Shown here one piece after another: positions 9,199 through 17,328 of a DNA stretch of 64,000 nucleotides. The stretch is taken from contig JAOIPS010000003.1 of the NCBI GenBank assembly GCA_028141225.1, positions 1-64,000 of the forward strand, written 5' to 3'. The notes beneath the pieces are model-generated. The model was given only the letters and a program-made list of their open reading frames with translations, was not told the DNA's origin and ran no database searches. This DNA comes from Prochlorococcus sp. AH-736-L23 (GTDB lineage Bacteria > Cyanobacteriota > Cyanobacteriia > PCC-6307 > Cyanobiaceae). Position 1 is the first letter of the stretch. Every line of letters starts with the position of its first letter. A program made the translations under genes and the position numbers.

Positions 9199-10328
9199 TG
9201 TCCTTAAGTAAAATTAAATTTGATAAAAAAATAGTATTATCATTCTGGATAATATTAATAGCCTTAATTATTGCAGCACCAACTTTACTCCCTGTATTTA
9301 GACTAAACCTCCTTGGAAGATACTTATCCTTATCCATAGTTGCACTTGGTGTTGATCTTATCTGGGGATATACAGGTTTACTAAGTCTTGGACAAGGTAT
9401 ATTTTTTGCACTAGGTGGATATTGTGCAGCAATGTATTTACAAATAACCAGCTCGTCTGAATTTCCAAATAATATTCCTGAATTCTTTGCTTTATATGGT
9501 GTTGAAAAATTACCTTTTTTCTGGGAACCGTTTAGATCGCCTGTTTTTACCTTCTTAGCTATCTGGATAATTCCAGCATTGGTTGCAGGTTTAATTGGAT
9601 TTCTTGTTTTCAGGAATAGAATCAAAGGGGTTTATTTTTCTATACTTACCCAAGCTTCTCTTCTTGTATTCTTTAACTTTTTTAATGGACAACAAAAACT
9701 TATAAATGGAACAAATGGATTAAAAACAGATGTAACACAACTATTTGGTCAGATGGTAGGGTCTGAGTCCATGCAAAGAATATTCTTTTGGATAACCGCC
9801 ATACTAGTAATAGCAGCATGGTTTTTTGCAAAGTGGGTAGTTAAAGGAAGATTTGGAAATATCCTTATAGGAATACGAGATGATGAACCAAGAGTTAGGT
9901 TTACAGGATACAACCCAGTTATATTTAAGACGATAATATTTTCTATTGCTGGAGGTCTCGCAGGAATTTCGGGAGCTTTATATACCGTTCAGTCTGGAAT
10001 AGTATCCCCTCAATTTATGACGGTTCCCTTTTCTATAGAAATGGTTATATGGGTTGCTGTTGGAGGAAGAGGAACATTATTGGGAGCAATACTAGGAGCG
10101 GTTTTCATCAACTATGCAAAAAGTCTTGTAAGTGAAGCTTTACCTGCAAGCTGGATGTTTATTCAAGGAGGGTTATTTATCTTAGTTGTAACAGCTCTGC
10201 CAGAAGGAGTTTTAGGATGGATTCAAGGAGATGGTCCTAGGAATCTTCTTCAAAGATTTGGTTTGAAAAGAAAAATTGAAACCTATCCAAGCTTAGAAGT
10301 TAATAATAAGGAGGGGAATAATGAATAA
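9198..10328 (+). CDS. urtC: Urea ABC transporter, permease UrtC
   Basis: Second permease of the urea importer (LivM type), 376 residues with many hydrophobic segments. Recognisable parts are ALGVDLIWGYTGLLSLGQGIFFALGGY near residues 49-75, the EAA-like cytoplasmic loop RFGNILIGIRDDEPRVRFTGYNP, and GRGTLLGAILGAVFINYAKS near residue 295. It overlaps urtB by one base and urtD by eight, so translation is probably coupled. A strong GGAGG ribosome-binding site for urtD lies inside its last codons. Confidence 0.94.
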   Translation: MSLSKIKFDKKIVLSFWIILIALIIAAPTLLPVFRLNLLGRYLSLSIVALGVDLIWGYTGLLSLGQGIFFALGGYCAAMYLQITSSSEFPNNIPEFFALYGVEKLPFFWEPFRSPVFTFLAIWIIPALVAGLIGFLVFRNRIKGVYFSILTQASLLVFFNFFNGQQKLINGTNGLKTDVTQLFGQMVGSESMQRIFFWITAILVIAAWFFAKWVVKGRFGNILIGIRDDEPRVRFTGYNPVIFKTIIFSIAGGLAGISGALYTVQSGIVSPQFMTVPFSIEMVIWVAVGGRGTLLGAILGAVFINYAKSLVSEALPASWMFIQGGLFILVVTALPEGVLGWIQGDGPRNLLQRFGLKRKIETYPSLEVNNKEGNNE

Positions 10329-11070
10329 TAATGATCTTCTAAATTTAATAGATATTACTGTTAGTTTCGAGGGTTTTTTAGCTCTCAACAAACTTAATTT
10401 AAATTTAAAGAAAGGAGAATTAAGAGCTGTAATAGGACCCAATGGCGCAGGGAAAACAACCTTTCTTGATGTAATAACTGGAAAGGTTAAGCCAACAAAA
10501 GGTGAAGTAATTTTTAAAGGGAAATCTTTAGTAGGTAGAAAGGAACATAAAATAGCCAGACTTGGAGTTGGAAGAAAGTTCCAAAGCCCAAGAATCTTTG
10601 AAAATCTAACAGTTAAAGAAAATCTTGAAATATCGGTGACAACTCCCAAAAGTCCCTTAAACCTTATAAATAAAAATATTAAGGATGAGCAGCTTACTGA
10701 GATTGATCGTCTTATGAAGATTGTTAATTTAGCTCAAAAAGTTGATTCTAAAGCTGGATCTTTATCTCATGGCCAAAAACAATGGCTTGAGATAGCCATG
10801 TTAGTGGGACAGAAGCCAGATTTAATGTTAGTTGATGAACCTGTTGCCGGTTTAACTGATGAAGAAACAGATCTTACAGCTGATTTATTAAAATCTTTAT
10901 CAGGCGAAAATACAGTAGTAGTAATAGATCACGATATGGAATTTATAAGAAGACTTGATAGTAATGTTTCAGTATTAAATCAAGGCACAGTATTATGTGA
11001 GGGAACAATGGAAACCATACAAAAAGACAAAAAAGTTATTGATGTTTATTTAGGAAGACCTGAGGACTAG
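10321..11070 (+). CDS. urtD: Urea ABC transporter, ATP-binding protein UrtD
   Basis: LivG-type ATPase of the urea importer, 249 residues. Walker A is GPNGAGKTT at residues 39-47, the signature is LSHGQKQWLE, and Walker B is LMLVDEPVAGLTDEE, which is typical of UrtD. The IDHDMEFIRRLD H-loop follows. The ATG is preceded by a strong GGAGG seven bases upstream. It pairs with UrtE, which starts two bases after its stop. Confidence 0.95.
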   Translation: MNNNDLLNLIDITVSFEGFLALNKLNLNLKKGELRAVIGPNGAGKTTFLDVITGKVKPTKGEVIFKGKSLVGRKEHKIARLGVGRKFQSPRIFENLTVKENLEISVTTPKSPLNLINKNIKDEQLTEIDRLMKIVNLAQKVDSKAGSLSHGQKQWLEIAMLVGQKPDLMLVDEPVAGLTDEETDLTADLLKSLSGENTVVVIDHDMEFIRRLDSNVSVLNQGTVLCEGTMETIQKDKKVIDVYLGRPED

Positions 11071-11072
11071 TT

Positions 11073-11783
11073 ATGGAAAATTTACTCGAAATAAAATCCT
11101 TAAATACTTATTATGGCGAGAGTCATATTCTTAGAGATGTAGATTTAAATGTTAAATCAGGAGAAATGGTTTGTTTGATTGGAAGAAACGGAGTTGGCAA
11201 AACAACTTTATTGAAATCACTAATTGGTTTGTTAAAACAAAAAAAAGGAGATATTTATTTGATTGGTGAAAATATCAATAGAAAAGCACCTCATCAGAGG
11301 GCTAGGAAAGGAATGGCTTACGTTCCTCAAGGGAGAGAAATTATTCCATACCTATCAGTTGAAGAGAATCTTATGTTAGGGATGGAATCTCTACCGGGTG
11401 GATTATCTAAGAACAAGAAAATAGATCCATTTATCTATGATCTCTTCCCAATCCTTAAAGATTTTCTTCAAAGGAAAGGAGGAGATCTTAGTGGAGGACA
11501 ACAACAGCAATTAGCTATTGCAAGAGCATTGCTAGGCAAACCTCAACTTCTATTGCTTGACGAACCAACGGAAGGTATTCAGCCAAATATAGTTTTAGAC
11601 ATTGAAAATGCAATTAACCAGATAATTAGAGATACAGGAATTGGTGTTTTATTAGTTGAACAACATTTGCATTTTGTAAGACAAGCCAATAGATATTATG
11701 CGATGCAACGTGGAGGTATTGTCGCTAGCGGAAATACTAGTGAGTTGAGTCAAGCGGTTATTGATAAATTCTTGAGTGTTTAA
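11073..11783 (+). CDS. urtE: Urea ABC transporter, ATP-binding protein UrtE
   Basis: LivF-type ATPase that completes the UrtABCDE transporter, 236 residues. Walker A is GRNGVGKTT at residues 37-45. The family stretch GMAYVPQGREIIPYLSVEENL is intact, followed by the signature LSGGQQQQLAIARAL, Walker B LLLLDEPTEGIQP and H-loop LLVEQHLHF. It is the last gene of the operon. I saw no strong hairpin after it, only AT-rich sequence before a small convergent gene at 11818. Confidence 0.95.
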   Translation: MENLLEIKSLNTYYGESHILRDVDLNVKSGEMVCLIGRNGVGKTTLLKSLIGLLKQKKGDIYLIGENINRKAPHQRARKGMAYVPQGREIIPYLSVEENLMLGMESLPGGLSKNKKIDPFIYDLFPILKDFLQRKGGDLSGGQQQQLAIARALLGKPQLLLLDEPTEGIQPNIVLDIENAINQIIRDTGIGVLLVEQHLHFVRQANRYYAMQRGGIVASGNTSELSQAVIDKFLSV

Positions 11784-11817
11784 TAGATTATTATTTTAAA
11801 TTAATAAAAAACTTTAT

Positions 11818-11997
11818 TCATTTTTCGCATCTTATAAGGTCTATGCTGTTTGGATGCTCATTTATATACTTATTAAATTCCATTGCTAGTGTTCTAGCCT
11901 CGTAAGCGTCAAAAGCATAAAAACAGTTTTCTAATCTTATATTTTGAAAATCACGGTAATGCACTGTATAAGGCTTCAACATATTATTTTGATTCAT
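11818..11997 (-). CDS. Small conserved-looking protein, 59 residues
   Basis: A complete ORF runs from an ATG at 11995-11997 to a TGA at 11818. The product begins MNQNNMLKPYTVHYRDFQN and has a mixed, folded-looking composition: aromatic residues, a helical AYEARTLAMEFNKYINEHP segment and two Cys. It has no signal peptide or membrane helix. It lies in a convergent position just after urtE. I do not recognise a family. The balanced composition in such AT-rich DNA argues for a real gene. Confidence 0.6.
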   Translation of the reverse strand: MNQNNMLKPYTVHYRDFQNIRLENCFYAFDAYEARTLAMEFNKYINEHPNSIDLIRCEK

Positions 11998-12138
11998 TTT
12001 AATTTGCTAAAAAGCAATTACTTATATTCCAACCATGCATATATTGGTAAATTTAAAGCACAACTTTTGTTGTTATCAAAATATATTGACTTAAATTATG
12101 TAATAAAAAATACTTTATAAAGACGAAAAGTAATTAAT

Positions 12139-12249
12139 TTATTTTTTTTTATTTTTAGAATCTTTTTTTTTACCTTCTATTAGAAAAACAAATTTTGATA
12201 AAATATAACCAAAAACTGGGACCCAAAACTTTTCATAAAAAAATTTCAT
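12139..12249 (-). CDS. Candidate 36-residue microprotein
   Basis: ORF from an ATG at 12247-12249 to a TAA at 12139. The peptide starts MKFFYEKFWVPVFGYILSKF, giving an amphipathic or membrane-embedded aromatic helix, and ends in a Lys-rich tail. This hydrophobic helix plus basic end is common in real cyanobacterial microproteins, but the ORF is short. The next gene upstream on the same strand ends six bases away, so the two could be cotranscribed. No function can be assigned. Confidence 0.4.
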   Translation of the reverse strand: MKFFYEKFWVPVFGYILSKFVFLIEGKKKDSKNKKK

Positions 12250-12255
12250 AAAAAA

Positions 12256-12429
12256 TTAAGCAGCTAATGATTCGTTATCTTGAATTTCAATTTTATTAAT
12301 ACACTTCAAATCTGTTGAATTAAATAAATCCTGCATAAGCAGAATATCAAGTTCCCCCTTCAACAAATTTAGATCAGATGAAAGTAGATCATCAACAAAA
12401 TCATCAAAAGTATCTGAAAGAAGATTCAC
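12256..12429 (-). CDS. Candidate acidic small protein, 57 residues
   Basis: ORF from a GTG at 12427-12429 to a TAA at 12256. An in-frame stop lies two codons upstream, so GTG is the only long start. The product is acidic and helical, with Asp/Leu repeats (DTFDDFVDDLLSSDLNLLKG). It has no signal peptide. It is immediately followed by the 36-residue candidate on the same strand. No family is recognised. The amphipathic leucine pattern suggests a protein-binding helix, which is inference. Confidence 0.45.
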   Translation of the reverse strand: MNLLSDTFDDFVDDLLSSDLNLLKGELDILLMQDLFNSTDLKCINKIEIQDNESLAA

Positions 12430-12609
12430 AATTTAAAAATTTATTTTTGCCATTATCATCGCATTAACAATAAAAGTCAACCAAATCCTAAAATTAATTT
12501 TTGAATTATTTGAAAATTAATTAATAAAAACTAAAAATTAAATAATAAATATAAACAAGCAAAATAACAGATTTAATATCAAGCTTAGGGTTTTTGAGTT
12601 AAATTTCAT

Positions 12610-12708
12610 TTATCTTGCTTTTCTTAACTTTATATCTCTCCTGTTTTGAATTATCAAAACGACAACAATACACATATTTGCTAAAAAGAAATTTAAAGAA
12701 TTCATCAT
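12610..12708 (-). CDS. Candidate 32-residue membrane microprotein
   Basis: ORF from an ATG at 12706-12708 (a second ATG follows directly) to a TAA at 12610. The product has a single hydrophobic segment around residues 5-20 (NFFLANMCIVVVLIIQ) and a basic C-terminus, the classic single-helix microprotein layout. An AAAGG-like ribosome-binding site lies about six bases upstream. The DNA from 12430 to 12609 and from 12709 to 12836 shows nothing else convincing. Confidence 0.4.
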   Translation of the reverse strand: MMNSLNFFLANMCIVVVLIIQNRRDIKLRKAR

Positions 12709-12836
12709 CAAACCTTTTAATATATTTATAGCAAGACAATTGATGTGCCAATTAGGAAAGAATCACTTAAAAAATTTTTTGAACGTAATAAATTTTTATA
12801 GCAATCTAATTTGATATTAATAGCTAATTTTAAATA

Positions 12837-13151
12837 TTATTTTTTAATTAGCTCGAAGTAACCATTTTTATTTAATAAGTACTTATCAAACCAAAGGCTT
12901 AATAGATTGTCTAATCCTATTCCATTCATTTTATTTATTTGCGAAGTTTTATAGTCTGAGAGTGCAAGCAATAAATACGGAAAAATCATATCAGAAACCC
13001 CTTTTGGCAGTTTTTCTAAAGGTAATCCATGAGCTCTATCCCATAAGATTTGCATATCCTGAGAGAACAAAGAACTCCAATAACTAAAATTACAATATAA
13101 CTTGTCTGGAGGGAGGAGATTTACAGATAAACCTGGGAGAGATGAATTCAT
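12837..13151 (-). CDS. Hypothetical protein, 104 residues
   Basis: A soluble-looking 104-residue protein with no signal peptide. It is rich in aromatic and aliphatic residues (LYCNFSYWSSLFSQDMQILW near residues 18-37) and has a helical C-terminus ending FELIKK. Composition is typical of a folded small protein. It follows the ribbon-helix-helix gene at 13279-13677 on the same strand, with a 127-base gap, and could be a downstream partner. I do not recognise the family. Confidence 0.6.
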   Translation of the reverse strand: MNSSLPGLSVNLLPPDKLYCNFSYWSSLFSQDMQILWDRAHGLPLEKLPKGVSDMIFPYLLLALSDYKTSQINKMNGIGLDNLLSLWFDKYLLNKNGYFELIKK

Positions 13152-13278
13152 AGGAATAAATATTTTAAAGATTAATTGAATTTAGGTTTTTGAAATGATG
13201 AAAAATAATCTTAATATGCGAATCTCCTATAAATATAAAATAAATTTAACGCACAGTTCATCACTTAGCAACACCTTA

Positions 13279-13677
13279 TTAAGTGTTATATTTATCCATC
13301 ATTTCTTGAAATTTTAGGAATGATAAAAACTTTTTATAAGTTTGCAAGTCAAAAGCCTCCTGATTCTCTTCATTTAAATGGGTTGATTTACTAGGAATAA
13401 AATGATTTCCTAAGTTAGTATCAATTAAGAGTTTTGCATTATCTGTAAAGTCACCAGAATTGTCAAATAAGTTCTTAATATTATCTTCATTTGATTGATA
13501 TGATTGAGTTGCTTTACCATTTTTTTTATTAAATATACCTCTTATAGAAAGTGCTTCTTCTACCAAAATACTTATTATTTTTGAATTACTTAAATTGTTC
13601 TCTGTGCTCAACTTTTCAATTATTCTCATAACATCTTCTCTAGGAATAAAACCAACTCTTTTTTTCTTGGTAGGCAT
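13279..13677 (-). CDS. Probable ribbon-helix-helix DNA-binding protein
   Basis: 132 residues. The first ~50 read as a ribbon-helix-helix domain: a basic KKKRVGFIPRE strand, a first helix DVMRIIEKLSTENN, and a second helix SNSKIISILVEEALSIRG with the regular hydrophobic spacing of the CopG/Arc superfamily. The rest is polar, acidic and probably flexible, ending in a helical KKFLSFLKFQEMMDKY. It may repress itself: imperfect inverted CACTT/AAGTG half-sites lie upstream at 13700-13718. The fold is inferred from pattern, and the target is unknown. Confidence 0.6.
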   Translation of the reverse strand: MPTKKKRVGFIPREDVMRIIEKLSTENNLSNSKIISILVEEALSIRGIFNKKNGKATQSYQSNEDNIKNLFDNSGDFTDNAKLLIDTNLGNHFIPSKSTHLNEENQEAFDLQTYKKFLSFLKFQEMMDKYNT

Positions 13678-13747
13678 TTAAAAATTAATTAAAGTTCAGC
13701 ACTTGACTGTAATAAGTGTTGCACTATATTCATTATAAGTCAATTTA

Positions 13748-13903
13748 ATGCTAATGATTTTACCAACAACATTACTCTTAGGAGCCCTTGGATATCTTTT
13801 CTATACTTCAAAAAAAGAACTTTCACTAGATCACCATGAACTTATAGAAAACCAAAAAGAGAATGATGATTTGTATAAAGATTTAGAAGATCTATTTATT
13901 TAA
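13748..13903 (+). CDS. Small membrane-anchored protein, 51 residues
   Basis: ORF from an ATG at 13748 to a TAA at 13901-13903. The first ~20 residues (MILPTTLLLGALGYLFYTS) form one membrane helix or uncleaved signal anchor. The rest is acidic and polar with many Asp, Glu and Lys (ENQKENDDLYKDLEDLF). It is divergent from the ribbon-helix-helix gene, and a TTGACT followed by AT-rich sequence lies in the shared 70-base promoter region. No family is recognised. Confidence 0.6.
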   Translation: MLMILPTTLLLGALGYLFYTSKKELSLDHHELIENQKENDDLYKDLEDLFI

Positions 13904-13999
13904 AATTACCGTATATGCATTAAAGAACTTTGTTTCTTGACTAAAGATATACAAAACCTTAAACATAATTAGAATTAGAGTAATAAAGCAATAAATTCA

Positions 14000-14296
14000 A
14001 TGACTGTCCATCAAGATTACGAAATAAGAATCAATCTAAATGAATTGATCGAGAAGAGAATCCCATGTTGTGATTTACTTCATCCAGATCATTGTCTAAC
14101 AGAAAAACAAGTCTCTGAAATTGCACATGATATTCGTATGGATTTAAATTTGCATGATGTTTACAAGCAAGTGGATCAACATATTATGAATTATGTAAAT
14201 GCAGCAGGAATTGATAACAAAGATCATTGGGTTGAACCTCATCTTCCAGATTTGGAAAGAAATTTAAAAGAAGAAGTTGGAATAGAATTTGATTAG
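14000..14296 (+). CDS. Hypothetical protein with a Cys/His cluster, 98 residues
   Basis: 98 residues, soluble, no signal peptide. A compact Cys/His group (Cys23, Cys24, His28, His31, Cys32) and further His residues at 43, 52, 61, 76 and 81 suggest possible metal binding. The rest is helical and acidic. It looks like a conserved picocyanobacterial hypothetical protein, but I cannot name a family. Reading metal binding from the residues alone is inference. Confidence 0.65.
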   Translation: MTVHQDYEIRINLNELIEKRIPCCDLLHPDHCLTEKQVSEIAHDIRMDLNLHDVYKQVDQHIMNYVNAAGIDNKDHWVEPHLPDLERNLKEEVGIEFD

Positions 14297-14316
14297 TTTT
14301 TTTCTTACAAAAGAAA

Positions 14317-14466
14317 TCAATATATGTATTTTTTTTCCAAATCATCTATTAATTTATAAATACTTTTAGCTGATCTCTTTCTTTTTTTTAATATTCTCAA
14401 TACTATAAATACGATCAATAATGCAAAAATAGGTGTAAAAATAATAATTTCATGATTCATAACCAT
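14317..14466 (-). CDS. Small single-helix membrane protein, 49 residues
   Basis: ORF from an ATG at 14464-14466 to a TGA at 14317 (a second in-frame ATG lies two codons in). Residues about 6-24 (EIIIFTPIFALLIVFIVLRI) are a clear membrane helix, followed by a strongly basic stretch (KKKRKRSAK) that would stay in the cytoplasm, then a short helical tail. The helix and the positive-inside charge pattern support a real gene. Function unknown. Confidence 0.6.
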   Translation of the reverse strand: MVMNHEIIIFTPIFALLIVFIVLRILKKRKRSAKSIYKLIDDLEKKYIY

Positions 14467-14634
14467 CAAACAGTAGCCTAATATTTAAATTATTAAAATT
14501 TCTGCATCAATAAAATAGGTACTTTATACAAATATCCTTCGCTATAAATAATTAAGATTTTTTATAAAAAAGTGAATTGATACAAATTTTTTCATAAATT
14601 ATGTAGAAATAAATTTTAAATTCAATAAATATCA

Positions 14635-14817
14635 ATGATTAATTATTTTGCTTTAACAGTTACTGAGATGGGGATCGGCAAAATAGAGTTAGCAGTTATT
14701 GGCGCAGTAATTTTAATATTTCCAATTTTATTTGTTTATGCTTCTAAAAACCTTGATGCCAAGGGAGTTTTTGAATGGATGATGGAGAAACCAAATGATT
14801 GGATAGGTAAAAAATAA
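14635..14817 (+). CDS. Small membrane protein, 60 residues
   Basis: 60 residues with one strong membrane helix around residues 17-36 (IELAVIGAVILIFPILFVYA), then an amphipathic C-terminal helix with an EWMMEKPNDWIGKK tail. It resembles small thylakoid or plasma-membrane proteins common in picocyanobacteria. It is not a high-light-inducible protein, because it lacks the chlorophyll-binding ExxNxR motif. It stands alone, with about 170 bases of AT-rich DNA upstream. Confidence 0.65.
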   Translation: MINYFALTVTEMGIGKIELAVIGAVILIFPILFVYASKNLDAKGVFEWMMEKPNDWIGKK

Positions 14818-14838
14818 GACTCATACAATATACATTTT

Positions 14839-15180
14839 CTAGTTAAACTTCAAATTTTCTAAATTACTAATATCGAAATCATAAACCTGGCAATTATTTT
14901 CTAAATCATTAACTATTGAATTTTTTAGTAGAGAATTATCTATCAACTTATTAAGTTTATTATTTTTAAATTCCTTATTAGTTTCTCCAATAGCAAATGC
15001 CAAAGCTCCTTCATAAGAAATACCGAAGTTGGTAGTGTTGCAGTAAGTTCTAGTGAACTTGCTAGAAATCTTTTTAGTATACTTTTCAATAGTTTTTGAA
15101 GAAGTATCTAATGAGTAAACAGGACTACTAAATAGAAAAAGCAAAGTTAAAGTGAATATCGCAAAAACCCTTTTGATCAT
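14839..15180 (-). CDS. Secreted hypothetical protein, 113 residues
   Basis: 113 residues with a clear signal peptide: basic MIKR, a hydrophobic core FAIFTLTLLFLF, then SSPVYSL, with a probable cleavage after VYS at about residue 23. The mature part has two Cys that could form a disulfide in the periplasm (TYCNTTNFG and NNCQVYDFD) and a conserved-looking SYEGALAFAIGETNKEF segment. No family is recognised. It is convergent with the 60-residue membrane protein gene. Confidence 0.65.
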   Translation of the reverse strand: MIKRVFAIFTLTLLFLFSSPVYSLDTSSKTIEKYTKKISSKFTRTYCNTTNFGISYEGALAFAIGETNKEFKNNKLNKLIDNSLLKNSIVNDLENNCQVYDFDISNLENLKFN

Positions 15181-15541
15181 AAAATTTCAAAAATTGCAAA
15201 TTTAATATAGTTTAAAATTTAACTCTGCCTAATATGTTTTATTAAAAATTATAGAAATTAAAAATTTATTAACCAGAACAGCTATTTCATATTTTTGATG
15301 ATAAAAACTCTCTAAATGAGTATTTTATAGTTTGAATTTTTTTTGGTAATTTTTTTAAAAAACGCCTAAATGCTTTTGGCATAATAAAAAATCCATATCA
15401 ATAATTAATAGATAACAAATAATACATGGGTATTCAATAAATAATTATATAAAAATAAGTAAATTAATTATTAAATATATGGATTGAGCTATGGATATGT
15501 ATTTAAACATGAATTATTGTTTTATTAAGTATTAAATAAAA
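15181..15541. other. 361-base AT-rich gap without a convincing gene
   Basis: This stretch holds only very AT-rich DNA. The one ORF of note is a 31-residue, very basic minus-strand frame at 15287-15382 (begins MPKAFRRFLKKLPKK), with no ribosome-binding site, which I do not call. No hairpin terminator, RNA gene or clear repeat was seen. The promoter of the 66-residue gene at 15542 must lie here. Confidence 0.5.
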
Positions 15542-15742
15542 ATGAATATGGCACTACCAGAACTTATTTATGCTCCTATAGATGGCGGAACAATACATAG
15601 ATATGAAATTAGTGGTGGCAAGAGAAAATTTTTAAGATTTATAGGTTGTTACTTGGGTCAATGTAATTTCCACAAAAATATTGATGATGCTATTGATTAC
15701 ATAAAAAATTTGAAAGAAGCACAAAAGATACAAAAAATATGA
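15542..15742 (+). CDS. Small hypothetical protein, 66 residues
   Basis: 66 residues, soluble, beginning MNMALPELIYAPIDGGTIHR. A short beta-rich first half is followed by a helical second half (IDDAIDYIKNLKEAQKIQKI) with Lys-rich ends. Two Cys sit in RFIGCYLGQCNFH. The pattern of strand residues followed by a helix resembles small picocyanobacterial proteins of unknown function. No family is recognised. About 160 bases of AT-rich DNA without a gene follow. Confidence 0.6.
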   Translation: MNMALPELIYAPIDGGTIHRYEISGGKRKFLRFIGCYLGQCNFHKNIDDAIDYIKNLKEAQKIQKI

Positions 15743-15900
15743 AATAAAGATACATAGATACGATAGAGACTCAATATTTTTCGATAACTAAATAATTATT
15801 GCTACAAATAATAGAGAATTTTCTTTTTATAAGAAATTGATTATTTACTTGGGTTATAGTTCCGAAAGATAAACAGTCATTTAAAAAAAGAAATTAATTT

Positions 15901-17223
15901 ATGGAAAACAGACAAATTAATTTTTTTAAATCAAAAGACTTTAATACCGTTCTTAAGCCATTTAAAAAAGGAACGGTAGTAAAAATTGACTCGTTTGATA
16001 TTAGAGAAACTCAAAAAGATTTAAATATAGGTTTATTTGGTTGGTATGCAATTTGTCCCTCTAAAGAACTAAAAAAAAATAAGCTATATTATTTTTCACT
16101 TTATGATGAGCCTCTTGTTCTTTATAGAGATGAAAATAAAAACGTTAGGTGCATTAAAAATATTTGTCCACATAGAGGGGCTTCCTTTTTTGGAGGGACA
16201 TTGTCAGATGGAGTAATAACCTGCCCATATCATGGAGCTAAGTTTTCATCTGGAGGAAGTTGCCAAAATCTCGACAGAATAACATGTCGCCATATAGTCG
16301 ATAATAACTACGATAACTACGCCAAAAGGATTCATTTATCTCAATACAAAACTTCAGAAAAAAATGGATATATTTTTGTACATTTTTCTAAAAAATCTGA
16401 GACTGATTTAAATAATATAATTGAAGATACACCTATAAGTAACTACGAATTATATGAAAATGGTTTTTCACATAAGGATTATGTCTTTGAGGAGGTATTA
16501 GTCGACTTCAAATGTGATTGGTCAAGGATTATTGAAAATCACCTAGATATCCTTCATATCTTTTGGGTTCATGGCGATACAATCCCAGATAAAGATGTGA
16601 ATAAAAACGTATTAGTTAGTTTTAACCAAAAAATTAATATTAATCCCTCATACATTGAAAGTATTTATTATTACAAGAATGACCCTACAAAAGAATTTAT
16701 TCGTATAAAGTACATACCTCCAGGAAGGATATTAATTTACAAAGGCGATCCTTCCTCATCAAGATATTTACAAGTTTTAGATCATATCCCTTTAGGAAAC
16801 AACAAAGCAAGAGTGATAGTAAGACACTACAGGAAATTTCTACAAAATAAACTGCTTAATAATCTCTTATTATTTAAAGAGACTCAAAGAAAGATTTTTT
16901 ATAAGATATTCAATGAGGATTATATGATTTTAAAAACACAAACATATAATCACGATATGGGATTTATAAGTAAGGATGAAATAAAATTATTGGGAGAAGA
17001 TAGGATAATAAATTATTTCTGGAAGTGGTACAAGAAGTCTGAAGAAAAAGATGAACCATGGAAAAATATTAACAAAACCCAAAATCTAGATGTATATGAC
17101 AAAGTTATATTGAAATATCCGCCTGAGATAAAGAAGTTAGAAATTGCAAATAATATAAATATTATTAGAAAAACATTTATAAGATTTGCTGCTCCGCTTA
17201 TATTTTTTATGTTAATAATATAA
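15901..17223 (+). CDS. Rieske [2Fe-2S] mononuclear-iron oxygenase (PaO/TIC55-like)
   Basis: 440 residues. The Rieske site is complete: C89-P-H91-R-G and C108-P-Y-H111. The catalytic iron site is complete too: Asn213, Asp216, His219 and His224 in the N-x2-D-x2-H-x4-H pattern. The last ~20 residues (FIRFAAPLIFFMLII) form a membrane anchor. This layout matches the pheophorbide a oxygenase / TIC55 / chlorophyllide a oxygenase-like group of cyanobacteria and plants, which act on tetrapyrroles or similar membrane substrates. The true substrate is unknown. It is followed after three bases by a small membrane peptide and an ABC ATPase, so it is probably in an operon with them. Confidence 0.85.
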   Translation: MENRQINFFKSKDFNTVLKPFKKGTVVKIDSFDIRETQKDLNIGLFGWYAICPSKELKKNKLYYFSLYDEPLVLYRDENKNVRCIKNICPHRGASFFGGTLSDGVITCPYHGAKFSSGGSCQNLDRITCRHIVDNNYDNYAKRIHLSQYKTSEKNGYIFVHFSKKSETDLNNIIEDTPISNYELYENGFSHKDYVFEEVLVDFKCDWSRIIENHLDILHIFWVHGDTIPDKDVNKNVLVSFNQKININPSYIESIYYYKNDPTKEFIRIKYIPPGRILIYKGDPSSSRYLQVLDHIPLGNNKARVIVRHYRKFLQNKLLNNLLLFKETQRKIFYKIFNEDYMILKTQTYNHDMGFISKDEIKLLGEDRIINYFWKWYKKSEEKDEPWKNINKTQNLDVYDKVILKYPPEIKKLEIANNINIIRKTFIRFAAPLIFFMLII

Positions 17224-17226
17224 TCC

Positions 17227-17328
17227 ATGAAGAAAGTAGATAGACCTTCATGGTTGAATTGGCTTTATCTCTTTATATTTATTTTAAGCTCGATTCAATT
17301 GATTATATTTTGGAGTAATAAGTTTTAG
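17227..17328 (+). CDS. 33-residue single-helix membrane peptide
   Basis: ORF from an ATG three bases after the Rieske stop to a TAG whose last base is the first base of the next gene's GTG start. The peptide starts MKKVDRPSWLNWLYLF and carries one membrane helix at about residues 11-29. Exact, gap-free packing between two genes strongly suggests translational coupling and a real product. It may help anchor the oxygenase or the ATPase; that is inference. Confidence 0.65.
   Translation: MKKVDRPSWLNWLYLFIFILSSIQLIIFWSNKF

Noticed and set aside
12741..12815. Short plus-strand ORFs of 18 and 23 residues in two frames
   Set aside because: Too short, and overlapping in two frames with no domain or spacing evidence.
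13699..13719. CACTT/AAGTG half-sites as a firm operator
   Set aside because: Only a five-base palindrome; kept as context for the ribbon-helix-helix gene but not listed as a separate site.
15287..15382. 31-residue, very basic minus-strand ORF (begins MPKAFRRFLKKLPKK)
   Set aside because: No ribosome-binding site, biased Lys/Phe composition expected from A/T runs, and no positional support such as coupling. It could be real, but evidence is too thin to call.
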